Positions 1 through 8,612 of a stretch of 64,000 bases of DNA are shown one piece after another. The DNA is from Streptomyces coeruleorubidus. GTDB taxonomy: Bacteria; Actinomycetota; Actinomycetes; Streptomycetales; Streptomycetaceae. A model generated the notes under the pieces. The model was not told the DNA's origin, made no database searches, and worked only from the letters and a program-made list of their open reading frames with translations. The first letter of the stretch is position 1. Every line of letters begins with the position of its first letter. The translations under genes were made by a program, and so were the position numbers. The stretch is taken from NCBI RefSeq assembly GCF_028885415.1, contig NZ_CP118527.1, forward strand, positions 6,138,001-6,202,000, written 5' to 3'.

Positions 1-230
1 TCTTCGTGCAGTTCGTCGACCCCGGGTACGCCCACCCGGCGCTGTCGTTCGTCGTCCTCGGGGCGTTCGCGCAGCTCGCGAGCTTCCTGTACCTCAGTGC
101 GCTGATCTTCAGCGGGACGAGGCTGGCGAGTGCCTTCCGGCGGCGTCGGCGGTTGTCCGCGGGGGCGACCTCGGCGGCGGGCGCGTTGTTCCTCGGGTTC
201 GCGGTGAAGTTGTCCGTCGCGAGTGCGTGA
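1..230 (+). CDS. LysE/RhtB-family amino acid exporter, C-terminal part
   Basis: The window opens inside this gene; about 76 codons remain, in the frame whose stop ends at 230. The remnant begins with FVQFVDP, a sequence typical of the middle of LysE/RhtB exporters, and continues as two hydrophobic segments separated by a short Arg-rich loop (RRRRR), ending in an Ala/Gly-rich last helix. The family exports amino acids or their derivatives through the inner membrane. Its stop touches the convergent FAD monooxygenase gene, so nothing lies between them. The family call rests only on this C-terminal pattern; substrate cannot be inferred. Confidence 0.6.
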   Translation, partial: FVQFVDPGYAHPALSFVVLGAFAQLASFLYLSALIFSGTRLASAFRRRRRLSAGATSAAGALFLGFAVKLSVASA

Positions 231-1627
231 CTAGAGACCGGCGCGCGCCAGGTACCGCCTCAGTCCGTCGCCCGTTTCGCCCGCCCAGCCCACATAGCCG
301 TCCGGCCGTACCAGGAACAGGCCCTTTCCGTACGTCGCCTGCTCCGCCCCGCCGACCCCGTGCACCGACTCAGGCAGCGCCGGTGCCTTCGTCCCCACCG
401 CCACCAGCGTCCAGTGCGGTCCCCGGAAGGCGTCGAAGAGCCGTACCCCGCCCAGCGTGCCGTCCGGGGCGCGGTCGCCGGCCCGGAGGGCGCCCGGGGC
501 CGTACGCGTCTCCTCAGTGAGTGACGACTCCCGGTATCCCAGCGCCAGTTGGCGGGTCGCCTCGCCGCGCCGCGTCTCCCCGCGGTGGACGCTCGTCGAC
601 AGGCCCAGCATGTCCGCGGCGATCGGGCGCCGTTCCTCCTCGTAGGTGTCGAGGAGCGACGCCGGCGCACCGCCCGTCAGCACCGTGCCCAGCTTCCACC
701 CCAGGTTGTAGGCGTCCTGGACGCTGGTGTTGAGGCCCTGGCCGCCGGCCGGGGAGTGCACGTGCGCCGCGTCGCCGGCGAGGAGGACCCGCCCGGAGCG
801 GAAGGGGTCCGCCAGGGCCGCCCGGGGGCGGAAGTCCGAGGCCCAGCGCACCTGGGTCACGCCCTCCGGCGTGAGGTGCGAGCGGGCGGCGACGACCTTC
901 CTGATGCCCTCCAGGGAGAGGTCCGGGGTCGTCCCGTCCGGGAACCGTGCCACCAGCTGGAAGTCCTCCGTGCCGGCCAGCGGGCAGATCGCGAGGAAGC
1001 CGTCGCCGTCCCCGCCCGGCGGGAAGATGTGCCAGTGGTCCCGGTCCAGGCCACTGATCCGGACATCCGCCACGAGCGTCGGCTTCGGGTCGACGGTCTC
1101 GCCCGTCATGCCGATGCCGAGCAGTCGGCGTACCGTCGAGCGGCCGCCGTCCGCAGCGACGGAGTACCGGGCGGTGACAGGCTCACCGGAGGCGAACTCC
1201 GCGCGGACCCCGTCCGCGTCCTGCGTCAGGCCGACGACCTCCCGGCCGAAGGCCACCGCCCCTCCCAGCTCCGCGAGCCGTGCCCGCAGGATCTGCTGCG
1301 TGCGCCACTGCGGCACCATCCACGGCTCGGTGTACGGCGAGTCCTCGCTCGTCTCGGCCGGGTCGAACATCCGGTGCTCGCCCGCCCGCCTGCCGTCCTG
1401 CCAGATCATCCCCACCGGGTAGGGACCGCCGCCGCGCGGATCGCGCCGAGCACGCCCAGGTCGTCGAAGACCTCCATCGTGCGCGGCTGGATGCCCTTGC
1501 CGCGCGAACCGGGGAACAACACCTCCGCCCGCTCGACCACCAGCGCGGCCAGGCCACGCCGGGCGAGATCGATGCCGAGCGCCAGACCGGTCGGTCCCGC
1601 GCCCACCACCAGTACGTCCGTGTCCAT
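231..1627 (-). pseudogene. FAD-dependent aromatic monooxygenase, broken by a one-base frameshift
   Basis: From ATG at 1627 the first about 65 residues give a Rossmann FAD site (VGAGPTGLALG) in one frame; the rest lies in a second frame and contains the family DG motif (AADGGRSTVRRL) and the GD motif (LAGDAAHVHSPAGGQG). The break is near 1430-1440, where the coding strand reads GCGGCGGCGGTCCC; one more G would give Ala-Ala-Gly-Gly-Pro and restore a single 465-residue PheA/TfdB-type hydroxylase of normal length. All diagnostic motifs are otherwise intact, so this is either a recent mutation or a sequencing error in a GGC run. It is divergent from a TetR regulator with two operators between them, which suggests a repressor-controlled oxygenase for an aromatic or polyketide-like compound. 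Confidence 0.75.
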
Positions 1628-1640
1628 GAGCCACCCTCTC

Positions 1641-1655
1641 CTTAACGCTGTTAAG
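1641..1655. promoter_or_regulatory. TetR-type operator O1
   Basis: CTTAACGCTGTTAAG: a palindrome with perfect 6-base arms CTTAAC/GTTAAG around three bases, 14 bp before the monooxygenase start and in the spacer shared with the divergent TetR gene. Confidence 0.7.
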
Positions 1656-1676
1656 TGACCTCTGCCCGAGCGTCGC

Positions 1677-1691
1677 CTTAACGGTGTTAAG
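1677..1691. promoter_or_regulatory. TetR-type operator O2
   Basis: CTTAACGGTGTTAAG, a second copy with the same CTTAAC-N3-GTTAAG arms, 36 bp from the first centre to centre and ending 9 bp before the regulator start at 1701. Two spaced operators between divergent genes is the classic arrangement for a TetR repressor controlling itself and its target. Confidence 0.7.
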
Positions 1692-1700
1692 TTGTCAGGC

Positions 1701-2351
1701 GTGAGTACGGAACGACGCGAGCCCCTGGACCGCCGACGCGTCGCGGACACCGCGCTGCGGCTGTTGAACGAGGTGGGCCTGGACGGCCTGACCCTGCGCG
1801 CCATCGCCCGGGAACTGGACGTGAAGGCACCCGCCCTCTACTGGCACTTCAAGGACAAGCAGGCGCTGCTCGACGAGATGGCGACGGAGATGTACCGCCG
1901 GATGGTCGCCGGGGCCTCGCTCGATCCGGCCGACACCTGGCGGGAACGGCTGCTGAAGGCCAACCGGGGGCTGCGTGCCGCCCTGCTGGGCTACCGGGAC
2001 GGCGCCAAGGTGTTCAGCGGTTCACGCTTCACGGGCATCGAGCACGCCGGGCAGCTGGAGGACAATCTGCGCCTGTTCACGGCCGCCGGCTTCACCCTCG
2101 CCCAGGCGGTCCGCGCGCTCACCACGACGTATCTGTACACGCTGGGTTTCGTCACCGAGGAGCAGGGCGTCCAGCCGCTGCCGGGCGAGCGCCGCGAGGG
2201 CTACGACATGAACGAACGCGCCCGCCTGATGGCCGACTTTCCCTTGTCGGCCCAGGCGGGCGCGGAGATCTTCGAGGACTACGACGGGCACTTCGAGGAG
2301 GGGCTGGCGCTCGTGATCGAGGGGATCGGGGCGCGCTACGGGGTCGCGTGA
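1701..2351 (+). CDS. TetR-family repressor with tetracycline-repressor-like C-terminal domain
   Basis: A 216-residue regulator. The N-terminal helix-turn-helix spans about residues 12-60 (RVADTALRLL...APALYWHFKDK); the recognition-helix sequence KAPALYWHFK is typical of the TetR/TetR_C_1 branch, and the remaining 150 residues form the all-helical ligand and dimer domain. GTG at 1701 is preferred over an in-frame TTG at 1692 because the operator 1677-1691 abuts the latter. It faces the frameshifted FAD monooxygenase and the two palindromes between them are the probable binding sites. The ligand is unknown; by analogy with drug- or substrate-sensing members it may be the monooxygenase substrate. 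Confidence 0.85.
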   Translation: MSTERREPLDRRRVADTALRLLNEVGLDGLTLRAIARELDVKAPALYWHFKDKQALLDEMATEMYRRMVAGASLDPADTWRERLLKANRGLRAALLGYRDGAKVFSGSRFTGIEHAGQLEDNLRLFTAAGFTLAQAVRALTTTYLYTLGFVTEEQGVQPLPGERREGYDMNERARLMADFPLSAQAGAEIFEDYDGHFEEGLALVIEGIGARYGVA

Positions 2352-2363
2352 CGCCCCGGGGTC

Positions 2364-3284
2364 TCATCCCCGCTTCGCGCGCGCCCGCCGCACGGCCCGG
2401 GTGACCACGGGGGGCAGCAGGTCCTTGGCGAGCCGGCGGGCCCGGGACGGGGCGGGCCGGGCCGGGCGCGCCGCGCGGGACTCGGTGGCCTTGGGAGCGG
2501 GGGCCGGTGCCGGTGCGGGCTCCATGTAGTGCCGGGAGGGCGGGAAGGGCGGCGGCTTCATGCCCTTGGACCGGGCGCGGACCAGCCGGTGCCCGGCCGC
2601 CTCCTGCACGCTCAGCCCGCAGTCCGTGCGCTGCCGGAGCATCTCGAGCAGCTCCTCCTGGAGCGGCTCGGGGTCGCCCCAGGTGCCGTACAGCTTCTGC
2701 GTGCTGAGGCAGACCGGGCGCAGACCCCGGTTGAGGACGGCCTCCCAGGCGGCGACCGAGACGCCCGGCGTGTGCTCGGAACGGAAGTCGTCGAGGACCA
2801 CGATGCCCTCGGGCACCAGGATGTCGTGGGCCGCGCCGATGTCGCCGTGCACGTGCTCGTACAGGTGCGAGGCGTCGATGTGGACGAAGCGGCAGCTGTC
2901 CGGGGCCACCTTGTCGGCCACAACCGAGCTGGGGGCCGCGATCACCGTCGGCAGCGTGTCGTGGAAGGACAGGTAGTTCCGCTCGAAGGCCTGCTGGGTG
3001 AGCGAGGCGTACGACTTCGTCGACTCCGCCTTGTTGGCCTCGTCCGGGGCGTCGCCCTCGAACAGGTCGCAGACCGTGAACTGCTCGCCGTCCTGGAGGT
3101 GGTGGCCGAGGAGGATCGCGCTCTTGCCCATGTAGACGCCGAGTTCCAGCAGGTCTCCGCGCATCCCCTGCTTCTGCTGCCGCTCCAGGAACCAGGTGAA
3201 CAGCATCTGGTCCAGCGGCGGGAACCAGCCCGGGACGTCGGCGAGTTCGCCGGGGTACGTGTCGGTCGCTTGTGCGTTGGTCAT
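2364..3284 (-). CDS. Class I SAM-dependent methyltransferase (TylF/Methyltransf_24 type)
   Basis: A 306-residue protein. The SAM-binding loop is visible as LLELGVYMGKSA (about residues 45-56), followed by an acidic loop (VCDLFEGD) and a metal- or substrate-site-like HIDASHLYEHVHGD stretch near residue 138, as in sugar O-methyltransferases of the TylF group. The last 60 residues are a Pro/Ala-rich linker and an Arg/Lys-rich end, suggesting association with the membrane or an acidic polymer. It heads toward the nonulosonic acid cluster on the same strand as the acyltransferase and sialyltransferase-like genes, so O-methylation of the surface glycan is the likeliest role (inference). It converges with the TetR gene across 12 bp. 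Confidence 0.75.
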   Translation of the reverse strand: MTNAQATDTYPGELADVPGWFPPLDQMLFTWFLERQQKQGMRGDLLELGVYMGKSAILLGHHLQDGEQFTVCDLFEGDAPDEANKAESTKSYASLTQQAFERNYLSFHDTLPTVIAAPSSVVADKVAPDSCRFVHIDASHLYEHVHGDIGAAHDILVPEGIVVLDDFRSEHTPGVSVAAWEAVLNRGLRPVCLSTQKLYGTWGDPEPLQEELLEMLRQRTDCGLSVQEAAGHRLVRARSKGMKPPPFPPSRHYMEPAPAPAPAPKATESRAARPARPAPSRARRLAKDLLPPVVTRAVRRARAKRG

Positions 3285-3347
3285 GAGACGAGCCTTCTCC
3301 CTGAGCGGTGCTGAAACCGACGGTTGGTTGAACGTCCCGTGAACAGC

Positions 3348-4538
3348 TCAGCGGGCCTTGGCCAGCAGGGTCCGCAGCCGTGGGGTCAGCGGCTTCTCCA
3401 CATACTGGTTCAGCAACCACGCAAGCAGCAGCATTGAGGCCACAGTCAGTGCGAATGTCGCCGCGGACGGCAGATCCAGGCCGCGGTGCAGGGCCTGGAT
3501 CACCACCCAGCCGAGGTGTTCGTGGACGAGGTAGAACGGATACGTCAGCGCCCCCGCCACCGTCAGCCAGCGCCAGTTCGCCCAGCGCAGCCAGCCCAGC
3601 GCGATCGCCGCGACCGCGACGAAGCCGAAGGTCACGACGAGGACGATGCCGAGCGAGGAGCGGTACGAGAAGCCGCCCGCGTCGGGGGCGTGCCACAGCC
3701 CCTGCACCGCGAAGTGCTGACCGATCAGCCAGCTCACGGCGACGATGCCCCACCCGTAGGCGTCCCGCCGGTCCAGGTGGACGAGGTAGAGGCCGACACC
3801 GCCGATGAAGAAGGGGGCGTACTCCGGCATCACGACGATGTCGAGCAGCGGCATGTTGGCGTTCGCCGCGATCACCGCCGCCAGCATCCAGCCGGCGCAG
3901 AACATGATCACCCGGCGGCGGTTCGCCCCGGGAAGCACCACGCACAGCGCGAACAGCGCGTAGAAGCGGACCTCCGCCCACAGCGTCCAGCACACGCCGA
4001 GCACGCGGTCCACGCCCAGGGGCATCTGAAGCATGGTCAGGTTCACCAGCGCGTCGCTCGGCGAGACGGCCTTGTAGGCCACCATGGGCAGCGCGAAGAC
4101 CGCGGTCACGAGCGCGACCGCCACCCAGTAGGCGGGCAGCAGCCGGGAGGCGCGGGAGGCGAAGAACGACTTCAGGGGCCTGCCCCAGCCGCTCATGCAG
4201 ATCACGAACCCGCTGATCACGAAGAAGACCTGGACGCCGAGGCAGCCGTAGGCGAAGTACTCGTGCAGGGTCGGGAACTGCTCCTTGGGAGAGCTGCCCC
4301 AGGCATGGGAGACCTCACCGTCGCGCCCGCCGTAGTGGTACGCCGCCACCATCAGCGCGGCCACCAGCCGCAGCCCGTCCAGGGCGCGCAGCCGGCCGCC
4401 GGAGTTCTTCCGGCGCGGTGGGACGGTCGTGGCGCCCGGTGGTTCGACCAGCACGGTGACTTCGGGCCGGGGTTTGGGGGTGCTGACGACCGTCTCGGTC
4501 ACGCTGAAAACCTCTGTAGTAGCTCGTATGTCCTTCAC
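3348..4538 (-). CDS. Acyltransferase 3 family membrane protein (O-acyltransferase)
   Basis: A 396-residue multispanning protein with about ten hydrophobic segments. It opens with a 50-residue cytoplasmic tail, then RLRALDGLRLVAALMVAAYHY, the signature start of acyltransferase-3 enzymes, with the catalytic His in AAYHYGG, followed by VQVFFVISGFVI and FFASRASRLLPAYW, both conserved family motifs. Such enzymes transfer acyl groups, usually acetyl, onto sugars of surface polymers. The gene lies upstream of the methyltransferase on the same strand, 63 bp apart. Together they look like decoration enzymes for the glycan made by the neighbouring glycosyltransferases. Confidence 0.8.
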   Translation of the reverse strand: MKDIRATTEVFSVTETVVSTPKPRPEVTVLVEPPGATTVPPRRKNSGGRLRALDGLRLVAALMVAAYHYGGRDGEVSHAWGSSPKEQFPTLHEYFAYGCLGVQVFFVISGFVICMSGWGRPLKSFFASRASRLLPAYWVAVALVTAVFALPMVAYKAVSPSDALVNLTMLQMPLGVDRVLGVCWTLWAEVRFYALFALCVVLPGANRRRVIMFCAGWMLAAVIAANANMPLLDIVVMPEYAPFFIGGVGLYLVHLDRRDAYGWGIVAVSWLIGQHFAVQGLWHAPDAGGFSYRSSLGIVLVVTFGFVAVAAIALGWLRWANWRWLTVAGALTYPFYLVHEHLGWVVIQALHRGLDLPSAATFALTVASMLLLAWLLNQYVEKPLTPRLRTLLAKAR

Positions 4539-4705
4539 CTGAGCCGCCGTGGGCGGGCAGGGCGCCGGTTGTCACCCTAGGGCGGAGGTTGACGCTAAAA
4601 CGTTCGACGGAGTCAGCCTTCGCCTGCCGGTCTCCACGGGTTCATCTGGATGTCGCCGAGCCAGGCCGCCGGGCGGAGCTCCTCGGCCGCCGGGCGGGGC
4701 CTGCC

Positions 4706-6037
4706 TCAGCGGCGCACCGCCTTGCGCAGCGCCCGCGCCCGCCGCACCACCCGGCGCGCCGTGGAATTGCGGGGCAGGAACGCCAGCCGCTGCGGAATAC
4801 CGCCGGGCAGTCCGAGCGAGGTGAGACGGCGCTTCTTGAAGTAGCGCCGGGTGCGCGGACCGAGATGGCGGGAGAGGAACGCCTCCGCCTGCGGGCGCAG
4901 GTCCGGATAGATCTGCGGCTGCATGGTGAACCCGACGGCGGTCACCAGGTCGGACAGCAGCTCGGCCGGCAGCAGGTCGCCGTCCTTGCCGCCGTCGAGG
5001 TCGGGCAGCAGCGCGTCCGCCAGGGTGGTGGGGACCCGGTTGCTGTTCTGGTACGGCGTCAGCCGCTCCAGCAGCAGCTCGGTGCCGATGCGCGCGACCG
5101 GCAGCTCGTAGAACACCGAGGCCGTGAACAGCGCTGTGGAGAAGCAGCCGACGACCAATGCGGGCCGGGCCCGGTCGAACAGCACCTCGGCGAGCACGGG
5201 CGTGTCCAGCACGGTGAGGTCCACGCCGAGCTTCTCGGCCTCGGTCTCCAGGGCGCGGCTGTAGCGGGCCGGTGCGGTCGGGTGCGGTTTGAAGACGACC
5301 GTGCGGTGGCCGCGGGCGACCGCGCCCCGCATCATCCGCACGTGCAGGTCCTCTTCCTCCTCGGGGGAGAGGATGTTCAGCGCCGACAGGTACTGGCCGA
5401 GCAGCAGTGCCGCGTCGCCCGGCAGGTCGGGCAGCTCGGGCACGGTCTCGGTGACCTCGCCCAGCACCTTGAGGAACGCGGGCGACGGCACCAGCCGCGC
5501 CGGCACCTCGAACTCGGTCAGCAGCATCGGCGTGAGCCCCGGCACCAGATCGAGGTGCAGCAGCCGCCGCACGCGCGTGCCGACCAGCGGGTCGAGCTTG
5601 TTGCGCGTGGGGCCGTAGCTCATCAGCCCGTCGGCGTAGACGTCGATGGGGGCGTCGGTGAACAACTGCGCCACCGTGAGCGCGGGCGCGACCTGGATGG
5701 ACTCCAGGACCAGTCTCACCCGGTCGTCGCCGAGGCCCCACAGCATCCGCAGATAGCGCTCGAAGAGCGGGATGTCGTCGGAGCGCGGCGTCCAGGCCCC
5801 GGGGTGGAACGGGCGGATGGCGTCGTTCCAGGACAGCACGTCGTCGAAGTGCTCGCGCAGCGGAGCGAAGCCCGGCATCTCGTCGAGGGCCGGGGTGGTC
5901 TCCGGGTTCGCGGAGTTGTTGAACACCAGCAGCACCCGGCGGTCCGGCTCCTCGAAGAGGTCGGAGTCGATCGCGGCGGCCAGGGTGGCGACGCCGTACA
6001 GCGTCGAGGCGCAGAAGATCTGTGTGGTCCCGGGCAT
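4706..6037 (-). CDS. Polysialyltransferase-like (POLYST) glycosyltransferase
   Basis: A 443-residue soluble protein of the alpha-2,8-polysialyltransferase family. The two motifs shared by bacterial sialyltransferases are visible: the HP motif (VFKPHPTAPARYS, about residue 250) and the S-S/T motif (VVGCFSTALFTAS, about residue 296). The C-terminal 60 residues are strongly basic. Its ATG overlaps the stop of the upstream GT2 gene by one base (TGATG), so the two are translationally coupled. With neuA and neuB across the divergent promoter, it probably moves a CMP-activated nonulosonic acid (Kdn or similar) onto the growing surface polymer. Acceptor and linkage cannot be read from sequence. Confidence 0.75.
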   Translation of the reverse strand: MPGTTQIFCASTLYGVATLAAAIDSDLFEEPDRRVLLVFNNSANPETTPALDEMPGFAPLREHFDDVLSWNDAIRPFHPGAWTPRSDDIPLFERYLRMLWGLGDDRVRLVLESIQVAPALTVAQLFTDAPIDVYADGLMSYGPTRNKLDPLVGTRVRRLLHLDLVPGLTPMLLTEFEVPARLVPSPAFLKVLGEVTETVPELPDLPGDAALLLGQYLSALNILSPEEEEDLHVRMMRGAVARGHRTVVFKPHPTAPARYSRALETEAEKLGVDLTVLDTPVLAEVLFDRARPALVVGCFSTALFTASVFYELPVARIGTELLLERLTPYQNSNRVPTTLADALLPDLDGGKDGDLLPAELLSDLVTAVGFTMQPQIYPDLRPQAEAFLSRHLGPRTRRYFKKRRLTSLGLPGGIPQRLAFLPRNSTARRVVRRARALRKAVRR

Positions 6038-7023
6038 CAGACGGCCGCTCCCGCCGGCGTGACCCTGCGCCGCAGCCGCCGCAGCTTGGACGAGCGGTCC
6101 ATGTCCATGGCCTCCAGTGCGTCACCGAGCGCGTCCTGCGGCATGCGCTTGATGGCCGCCGCGCTCATCGACCGCAGCTGCCTCGCCACGGCCGGTTCGA
6201 ACCTGTCTTCATTGGAAAGGTGGTGCGCGATGATCGCGCAGTACGTCCGTACCGCCTTCGGCAGCAGCCGGTCGGCCTCACGGTCGGCGGCCGTCTCCTC
6301 GATCACCTGGTCGAAGGCGCGGATGAAGTCGAGCTGGCGGACATCCCCGATCTGGGTCAGGGACGAGGCGACCCCGCGCCGGTAGAACACGCCCAGCAGG
6401 CTCACCACGGCGAACGACTCCGCCTCGCGGTGCAGCTTCCAGATCCACGGCCGGTCCTCGGCCGTGCGCAGCCCGTCGGTGAAGTGGAGCACGCCCCTCT
6501 CGAGGAGGCGGCGGTGGTAGGCGCCGGCCCAGGCGTAGGCGTAGTCCACCGAGGTCGAGCGGTGGGAGGGGAGGATCGCGTCCCGCGGGTCGAAGGCCTC
6601 CCAGCGCCGGCCGACCGGGACCCGGGAGACGGAACGGGCGCGCGCGGTGGCCTGCACATGGTCGGTGCGGATGAAGTCGCAGCCCAACTCGTCCAGGGCG
6701 GACACCAGTTCGGCGAGGTAGCCGGGGGCCAGCCAGTCATCGCCGTCCAGGAACGTCAGGTACTCGCCCTGCGCCGCGTCCAGGCCGGTGTTGCGGGCGG
6801 TGGCGAGCCCCCCGTTCTTCTCGTGTCGGATGTAACGCACTTGCGCGACATCCGAAAGGTCCTCGGTCGCCCGTTCGAGAATGGCGGGCGTTTCGTCCTT
6901 CGAATGGTCGTCGACCAGGATGAACTCGAAATCGCGGTCGGCGTTCAACCGAAGGCTTCTGAGGGTGTCCGGGGCGTATTGCTGCACGTTGTAGAACGGC
7001 ACGATCACGGAAAGCTTAGGCAC
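6037..7023 (-). CDS. Family 2 (GT-A) glycosyltransferase
   Basis: A 328-residue GT-A enzyme. The N-terminus has the GT2 start PKLSVIVPFYNVQQY, the nucleotide-binding ILVDDHSKDET and the DxD-type metal site FLDGDDWL near residue 90; ATARNTGLDAAQGE is the usual following helix. GTG at 7023 places the domain at residue 2; a TTG two codons upstream is possible. It ends on the first base of the polysialyltransferase-like ATG, forming a two-gene operon. It is divergent from the DUF6716 gene. Likely adds a neutral or amino sugar in the teichulosonic-acid-like polymer; donor unknown. Confidence 0.8.
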   Translation of the reverse strand: MPKLSVIVPFYNVQQYAPDTLRSLRLNADRDFEFILVDDHSKDETPAILERATEDLSDVAQVRYIRHEKNGGLATARNTGLDAAQGEYLTFLDGDDWLAPGYLAELVSALDELGCDFIRTDHVQATARARSVSRVPVGRRWEAFDPRDAILPSHRSTSVDYAYAWAGAYHRRLLERGVLHFTDGLRTAEDRPWIWKLHREAESFAVVSLLGVFYRRGVASSLTQIGDVRQLDFIRAFDQVIEETAADREADRLLPKAVRTYCAIIAHHLSNEDRFEPAVARQLRSMSAAAIKRMPQDALGDALEAMDMDRSSKLRRLRRRVTPAGAAV

Positions 7024-7171
7024 CCGCAAAACGTTAGGAGCCTGTCCGGCTCCGCAACTTTCCGGTGAACATACGGTGGGTGAACTCAATGTGTCAGAAC
7101 GGTGCACCCCGTGTACTTCCCGGTTCGCCACGGGCCAGTTCGGCTCCCGGTGGGGTGTTGTTAACTTTTCG

Positions 7172-7200
7172 TTGAGTCGTGGTTCCGCCATACCTAGGAA
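7172..7200 (+). promoter_or_regulatory. Candidate promoter for the nonulosonic acid operon
   Basis: TTGAGT at 7172-7177 and TAGGAA at 7195-7200 are 17 bp apart, a reasonable match to the Streptomyces housekeeping pattern TTGAC-N17/18-TAGRRT. The next start is GTG at 7222. Read by eye only. Confidence 0.35.
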
Positions 7201-7211
7201 TTGCTTCCTAG
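7194..7211. repeat. Inverted repeat overlapping the -10 region of the nonulosonic acid operon
   Basis: CTAGGAATTGCTTCCTAG: 7-base arms CTAGGAA/TTCCTAG around TTGC. It covers the candidate -10 hexamer and ends 10 bp before the GTG start, a good position for an operator or an RNA hairpin limiting initiation. Confidence 0.5.
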
Positions 7212-7221
7212 CGTCTTCGAT

Positions 7222-8568
7222 GTGCCAGCAAGTACACCGAAGCGCCCGCGAATCGCCGTCCTCGCGGACTCCGACACCCGCTGGAAATGGGGTGCGCTCA
7301 CCGCGCACCGCATCGCCCCGGGACAGTCCATGGAAACCGGACCGCGCGAAGGCGCGCAAGTCGGCCCCGCCCTCGACGGATTCCTGCTGCGCGGCCGGGC
7401 CACGCCCACGCCGCGCCAGCTGGAGGAAGTGGGCGTGCGCGCCGACTCGCTGCGGGAGGTCACCGCCGTCGAGTTCCTGCGCACCATGGCCGACCAGTCC
7501 TACGACGTCCTGGTCCTCTCCCTCGTCGGCGGCGGTGTGCAGGCGATGCTGCACGGCCTGCGGCGCGTCTGGGAGAACCGGACTTCGCGGCCCGTCGTCG
7601 TCACCGGCTACGTCGGTGTCGTCTACGAGAAGCTCGCCGACGGCCTGCTGCTGCGGCACGGCGCGGACCTCGTCCTCGCCAACTCCCGTCAGGACGCGGA
7701 CCGTTTCCGGGCCGTGTACGAGGGAGTGGGAGCCGACGCCTCGTCGGTGACCGAGGTGGCGCTGCCGTTCCTCGGCGGCGCGCCGTACGAAGGTGAGCGC
7801 GACCCTTACACGGTCGTCTTCGCCGCCCAGCCCTCGGTCCCCGAGAGCCGCAAGGACCGTACGTACCTGCTGAACCGGCTGGTCCAGCACGCCCGCAAGC
7901 ACCCCGAGCGCGAGGTGCTGCTGAAGCTGCGGTCCAAGCCGGGCGAACACACCACCCACATCGAGGAGTTGCCGTACCAGAAGCTGGTGCAGCGCCTCGA
8001 TCCGCCCGCCAACTTCCGCCTGGTGTACGGCAACATGGGCGAGGTCCTCGACCGCACCGACCTGCTCGTGACGGTCAGCTCCACGGCCGCCCTGGAGTCG
8101 CTGCACCGCCGTATCCCGACCGTCGTGCTGACCGACCTCGGCATCCGCGAGTCGCTCGGCAACCACCACTTCGTGGGCTCCGGCTGCCTCGCCTCCTGGG
8201 ACCAGCTCGACGCCGGGCACCGGCCGGCGCCCGACGAGGAGTGGGTGGCCCGGCAGGGTGTGGTGGCGGACGGTTCCTACGAATCCGCCTTCGACGCGGC
8301 GCGCGAACGCATCGCCAAGCTGCTCGACCGGCCGGGCGGCCTGCCGCCGCTGACCCCGTACTACACACCCGCCACCGCGCCCGGCTATCTGCCCGGGATC
8401 CTCGCCCGCCACCACCTCGGCCCGGACGGCACCCCGCTGCCCGGCGCGCCGGCCGCCGACAAGGAGCCCGGCCCGGTCCGGCAGGTCGTGCGCCGGGCGG
8501 CGCGCGGCGCCTACCGGCACGGCGTGCAGCGCGTGGCGCCCGTCATCCGGCGGATGGGGGAGCTGTGA
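7222..8568 (+). CDS. DUF6716 GT-B-like glycosyltransferase of the nonulosonic acid cluster
   Basis: A 448-residue protein from GTG at 7222 (MPASTPKRPRIAVLADSDTR); a TTG at 7201 lies inside the inverted repeat and is less likely. The N-terminal Rossmann-like strand (IAVLADSDTRWKWG) and the later LLVTVSSTAALESLHRR segment, which resembles the SS motif of bacterial sialyltransferases, indicate a GT-B fold. A second anchor is EVLLKLRSKPGEHTTH, at the position of the HP motif. It is the first gene of the plus-strand operon with neuA-HAD, neuB and another sialyltransferase-like gene. The family is known mainly from actinobacterial surface-glycan clusters; the exact reaction is unassigned. Confidence 0.65.
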   Translation: MPASTPKRPRIAVLADSDTRWKWGALTAHRIAPGQSMETGPREGAQVGPALDGFLLRGRATPTPRQLEEVGVRADSLREVTAVEFLRTMADQSYDVLVLSLVGGGVQAMLHGLRRVWENRTSRPVVVTGYVGVVYEKLADGLLLRHGADLVLANSRQDADRFRAVYEGVGADASSVTEVALPFLGGAPYEGERDPYTVVFAAQPSVPESRKDRTYLLNRLVQHARKHPEREVLLKLRSKPGEHTTHIEELPYQKLVQRLDPPANFRLVYGNMGEVLDRTDLLVTVSSTAALESLHRRIPTVVLTDLGIRESLGNHHFVGSGCLASWDQLDAGHRPAPDEEWVARQGVVADGSYESAFDAARERIAKLLDRPGGLPPLTPYYTPATAPGYLPGILARHHLGPDGTPLPGAPAADKEPGPVRQVVRRAARGAYRHGVQRVAPVIRRMGEL

Positions 8569-8612
8569 GCCGCCCCGAGCCCTCCGCCCAAGGAGCCCAA
8601 GGAGTAGACCCC

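Noticed and set aside
1692..1700. TTG start for the TetR gene
   Set aside because: It adjoins the operator directly; GTG 1701 leaves a workable distance.
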